From Flavobacterium sp. (lineage in GTDB: Bacteria; Bacteroidota; Bacteroidia; Flavobacteriales; Flavobacteriaceae), in the NCBI GenBank assembly GCA_030152225.1, contig JASLHL010000025.1:1-24110 (forward strand): a DNA stretch of 24,110 bases, given 5' to 3'. The position numbers were made by a program, and so were the translations under genes. Position 1 is the first letter of the stretch. Every line of letters starts with the position of its first letter. This document shows, one piece after another, positions 23,078 through 24,110 of this stretch. The notes beneath the pieces are model-generated. The model was not told where the DNA came from, did no database searches, and saw only the letters and a list, made by a program, of their open reading frames with translations.

Positions 23078-24110
23078 CTACTTTTTAACAAAAGTCTTTC
23101 TTTTGAAGAAAGAAAACAAAAATCCAATCAAGAGTACCACAAGAATGGGAATACCCAATACGATAAACTGAATCGTTGCATAGCGTTCAAAAACACGCAT
23201 CTTGTCCAAAACTGGAATTTTAACTTCCTTAGTACGAAGGTTAATCAGTCCTGAATCATCCAAAAGATAGTTTACTGCATTAAACAAAAACTCTTTATTT
23301 CCGTATAATTTATTGGTCCATTTATCATAGCCTAATTCCATCGGTTGATAATTTTGATCCAATTGATTTTTGATGATATCTCCGTCGCTAATAACAATCA
23401 TTTTGTTATCCTCGCTTCGTTTTTTAGCATTTGGCAAAGCAAATGGCAAGACTCTATTTTCAAAAACAGACTTAAATTGTCCTTCTAACAAAACACCGAG
23501 GATATAATTTCCTTTTTCACTGTAGTGTTCTGGGTTAGATTCTTCATTGATCATATCCAAATTAATTTCCGTTGGCGTACCTACGGTCAGGGAATAAGGT
23601 GATGATTGCAACAGCACTGTTTTTTTTATTTCATTTTTCAGGGTATCAATGGGAGAGGCAAAATCCAAGCGAACCCCTTCTATATTTTTCACTATTGGGT
23701 GTGTAGACTCTGGATAGACAAAGGGAGCGAATTTCCAAATAAATTCGCCATACTGTGTTTCACTACCTTGACGACCCAGTGCGAGTTTGATGGGGGTTGC
23801 TACTTCGTCTTTAACTAACAACGGGTTAATTCTCACCCCATATTTAAACAACATCTCTCCTAGAGATTGATCTTTAGGATACGCAAATAGCGAACCTTTA
23901 GTTCGTAAGCTGTCAAAATCGGCTTGTACTTGATCCAACAACCACAGCGTTTTTCCTCCATTCATGATGAACTGATCCAACACTTCGATTTGCTTTTCAT
24001 CAAACTCTTTGGTCGGTTTGGCCATAATGGCTAAATCGAACTCTTGCAATTGCGCCAGCGTTGCTTGTGGTGATTGAGCCACTGAATCCAATGTAAAAGG
24101 CGCCAGGTGA
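23078..24110 (-). CDS. gldG: Gliding-associated protein GldG, C-terminal part (5' end outside window)
   Basis: The open frame continues off the right edge; about 344 codons are visible of an expected 550-560. GldG is the extracytoplasmic subunit that works with ABC transporter components GldA and GldF, linked to gliding and type IX secretion in Flavobacterium. Visible features: LAIMAKPTKEFDEKQIEVLD and GGKTLWLLD of the ABC-type uncharacterised transport domain, then GNYILGVLLEG, VISDGDIIKN and FLFNAVNYLLDD, all typical of the family. The C-terminal membrane helix lies at about 308-331 of the visible part, followed by a basic tail. The TTG at 24091 is internal, not the start. Order gldG-dnaN is seen in relatives. 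Confidence 0.88.
   Translation of the reverse strand, partial: HLAPFTLDSVAQSPQATLAQLQEFDLAIMAKPTKEFDEKQIEVLDQFIMNGGKTLWLLDQVQADFDSLRTKGSLFAYPKDQSLGEMLFKYGVRINPLLVKDEVATPIKLALGRQGSETQYGEFIWKFAPFVYPESTHPIVKNIEGVRLDFASPIDTLKNEIKKTVLLQSSPYSLTVGTPTEINLDMINEESNPEHYSEKGNYILGVLLEGQFKSVFENRVLPFALPNAKKRSEDNKMIVISDGDIIKNQLDQNYQPMELGYDKWTNKLYGNKEFLFNAVNYLLDDSGLINLRTKEVKIPVLDKMRVFERYATIQFIVLGIPILVVLLIGFLFSFFKRKTFVKK

Noticed and set aside
1..24110. CRISPR array, tRNA, rRNA, insertion sequence or prophage
   Set aside because: No regularly spaced direct repeats, cloverleaf sequences, transposase or phage genes were seen on either strand.

Overview
The window looks like core chromosome of a low-GC Bacteroidota, most probably a member of the Flavobacteriaceae. 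The evidence is a gldG gliding gene next to dnaN, the DUF3822-rsmD and CAL67264-holA-HsdR_N-GT2-OmpA gene orders, menaquinone synthesis, DUF4421 and DUF3037 proteins, start sites without Shine-Dalgarno sequences, and several copies of the Bacteroidota -7 promoter element TAnnTTTG, two of them with a -33 TTG or TTC 19 bases upstream. The genus cannot be fixed from sequence reading alone; Myroides or Flavobacterium relatives are plausible. I see no tRNA, rRNA, transposase, prophage or CRISPR.

Left part (1-3.7 kb): the tail of a DUF3822 gene overlaps rsmD (16S rRNA m2G966 methyltransferase). A palindromic terminator is shared with rnpB (RNase P RNA), which reads the other way. Then come menB (menaquinone synthesis) and a lipoprotein of the class C beta-lactamase fold. 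Middle-left (3.7-9.3 kb, minus strand): a tight four-gene run, HipA-like kinase -> DUF3037 -> TrkH-type K+ channel -> TrkA/KtrA RCK subunit, follows three genes of unknown function (two-helix membrane protein, soluble protein, lipoprotein).

Middle (9.3-15.6 kb): ettA (ABC-F translation factor), a gene-poor stretch of about 480 bases, a small acidic protein with its own terminator, then the conserved holA block. HolA and the small CAL67264 membrane protein lie on minus; diverging from them are an HsdR_N nuclease-like protein with a consensus promoter that almost touches its start codon, a GT2 glycosyltransferase and an OmpA lipoprotein.

Right part (15.6-24.1 kb): a PPP-type metallophosphatase meets a two-gene unit tail to tail (492-aa two-helix protein of unknown function plus DUF4421 envelope protein, coupled by a TAGTG overlap). 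A small unknown gene follows, then rmlA and rmlB (first two steps of dTDP-rhamnose synthesis) placed tail to tail, a palindromic intergenic repeat, dnaN (sliding clamp) and the 3' part of gldG.

Most of this is ordinary housekeeping. The parts least explained by known biology are the HipA-like/DUF3037 pair joined to K+ uptake, the 492-aa/DUF4421 unit, two repeat-rich intergenic elements, and an apparently leaderless HsdR_N gene. No clear new defence or mobile system was found.
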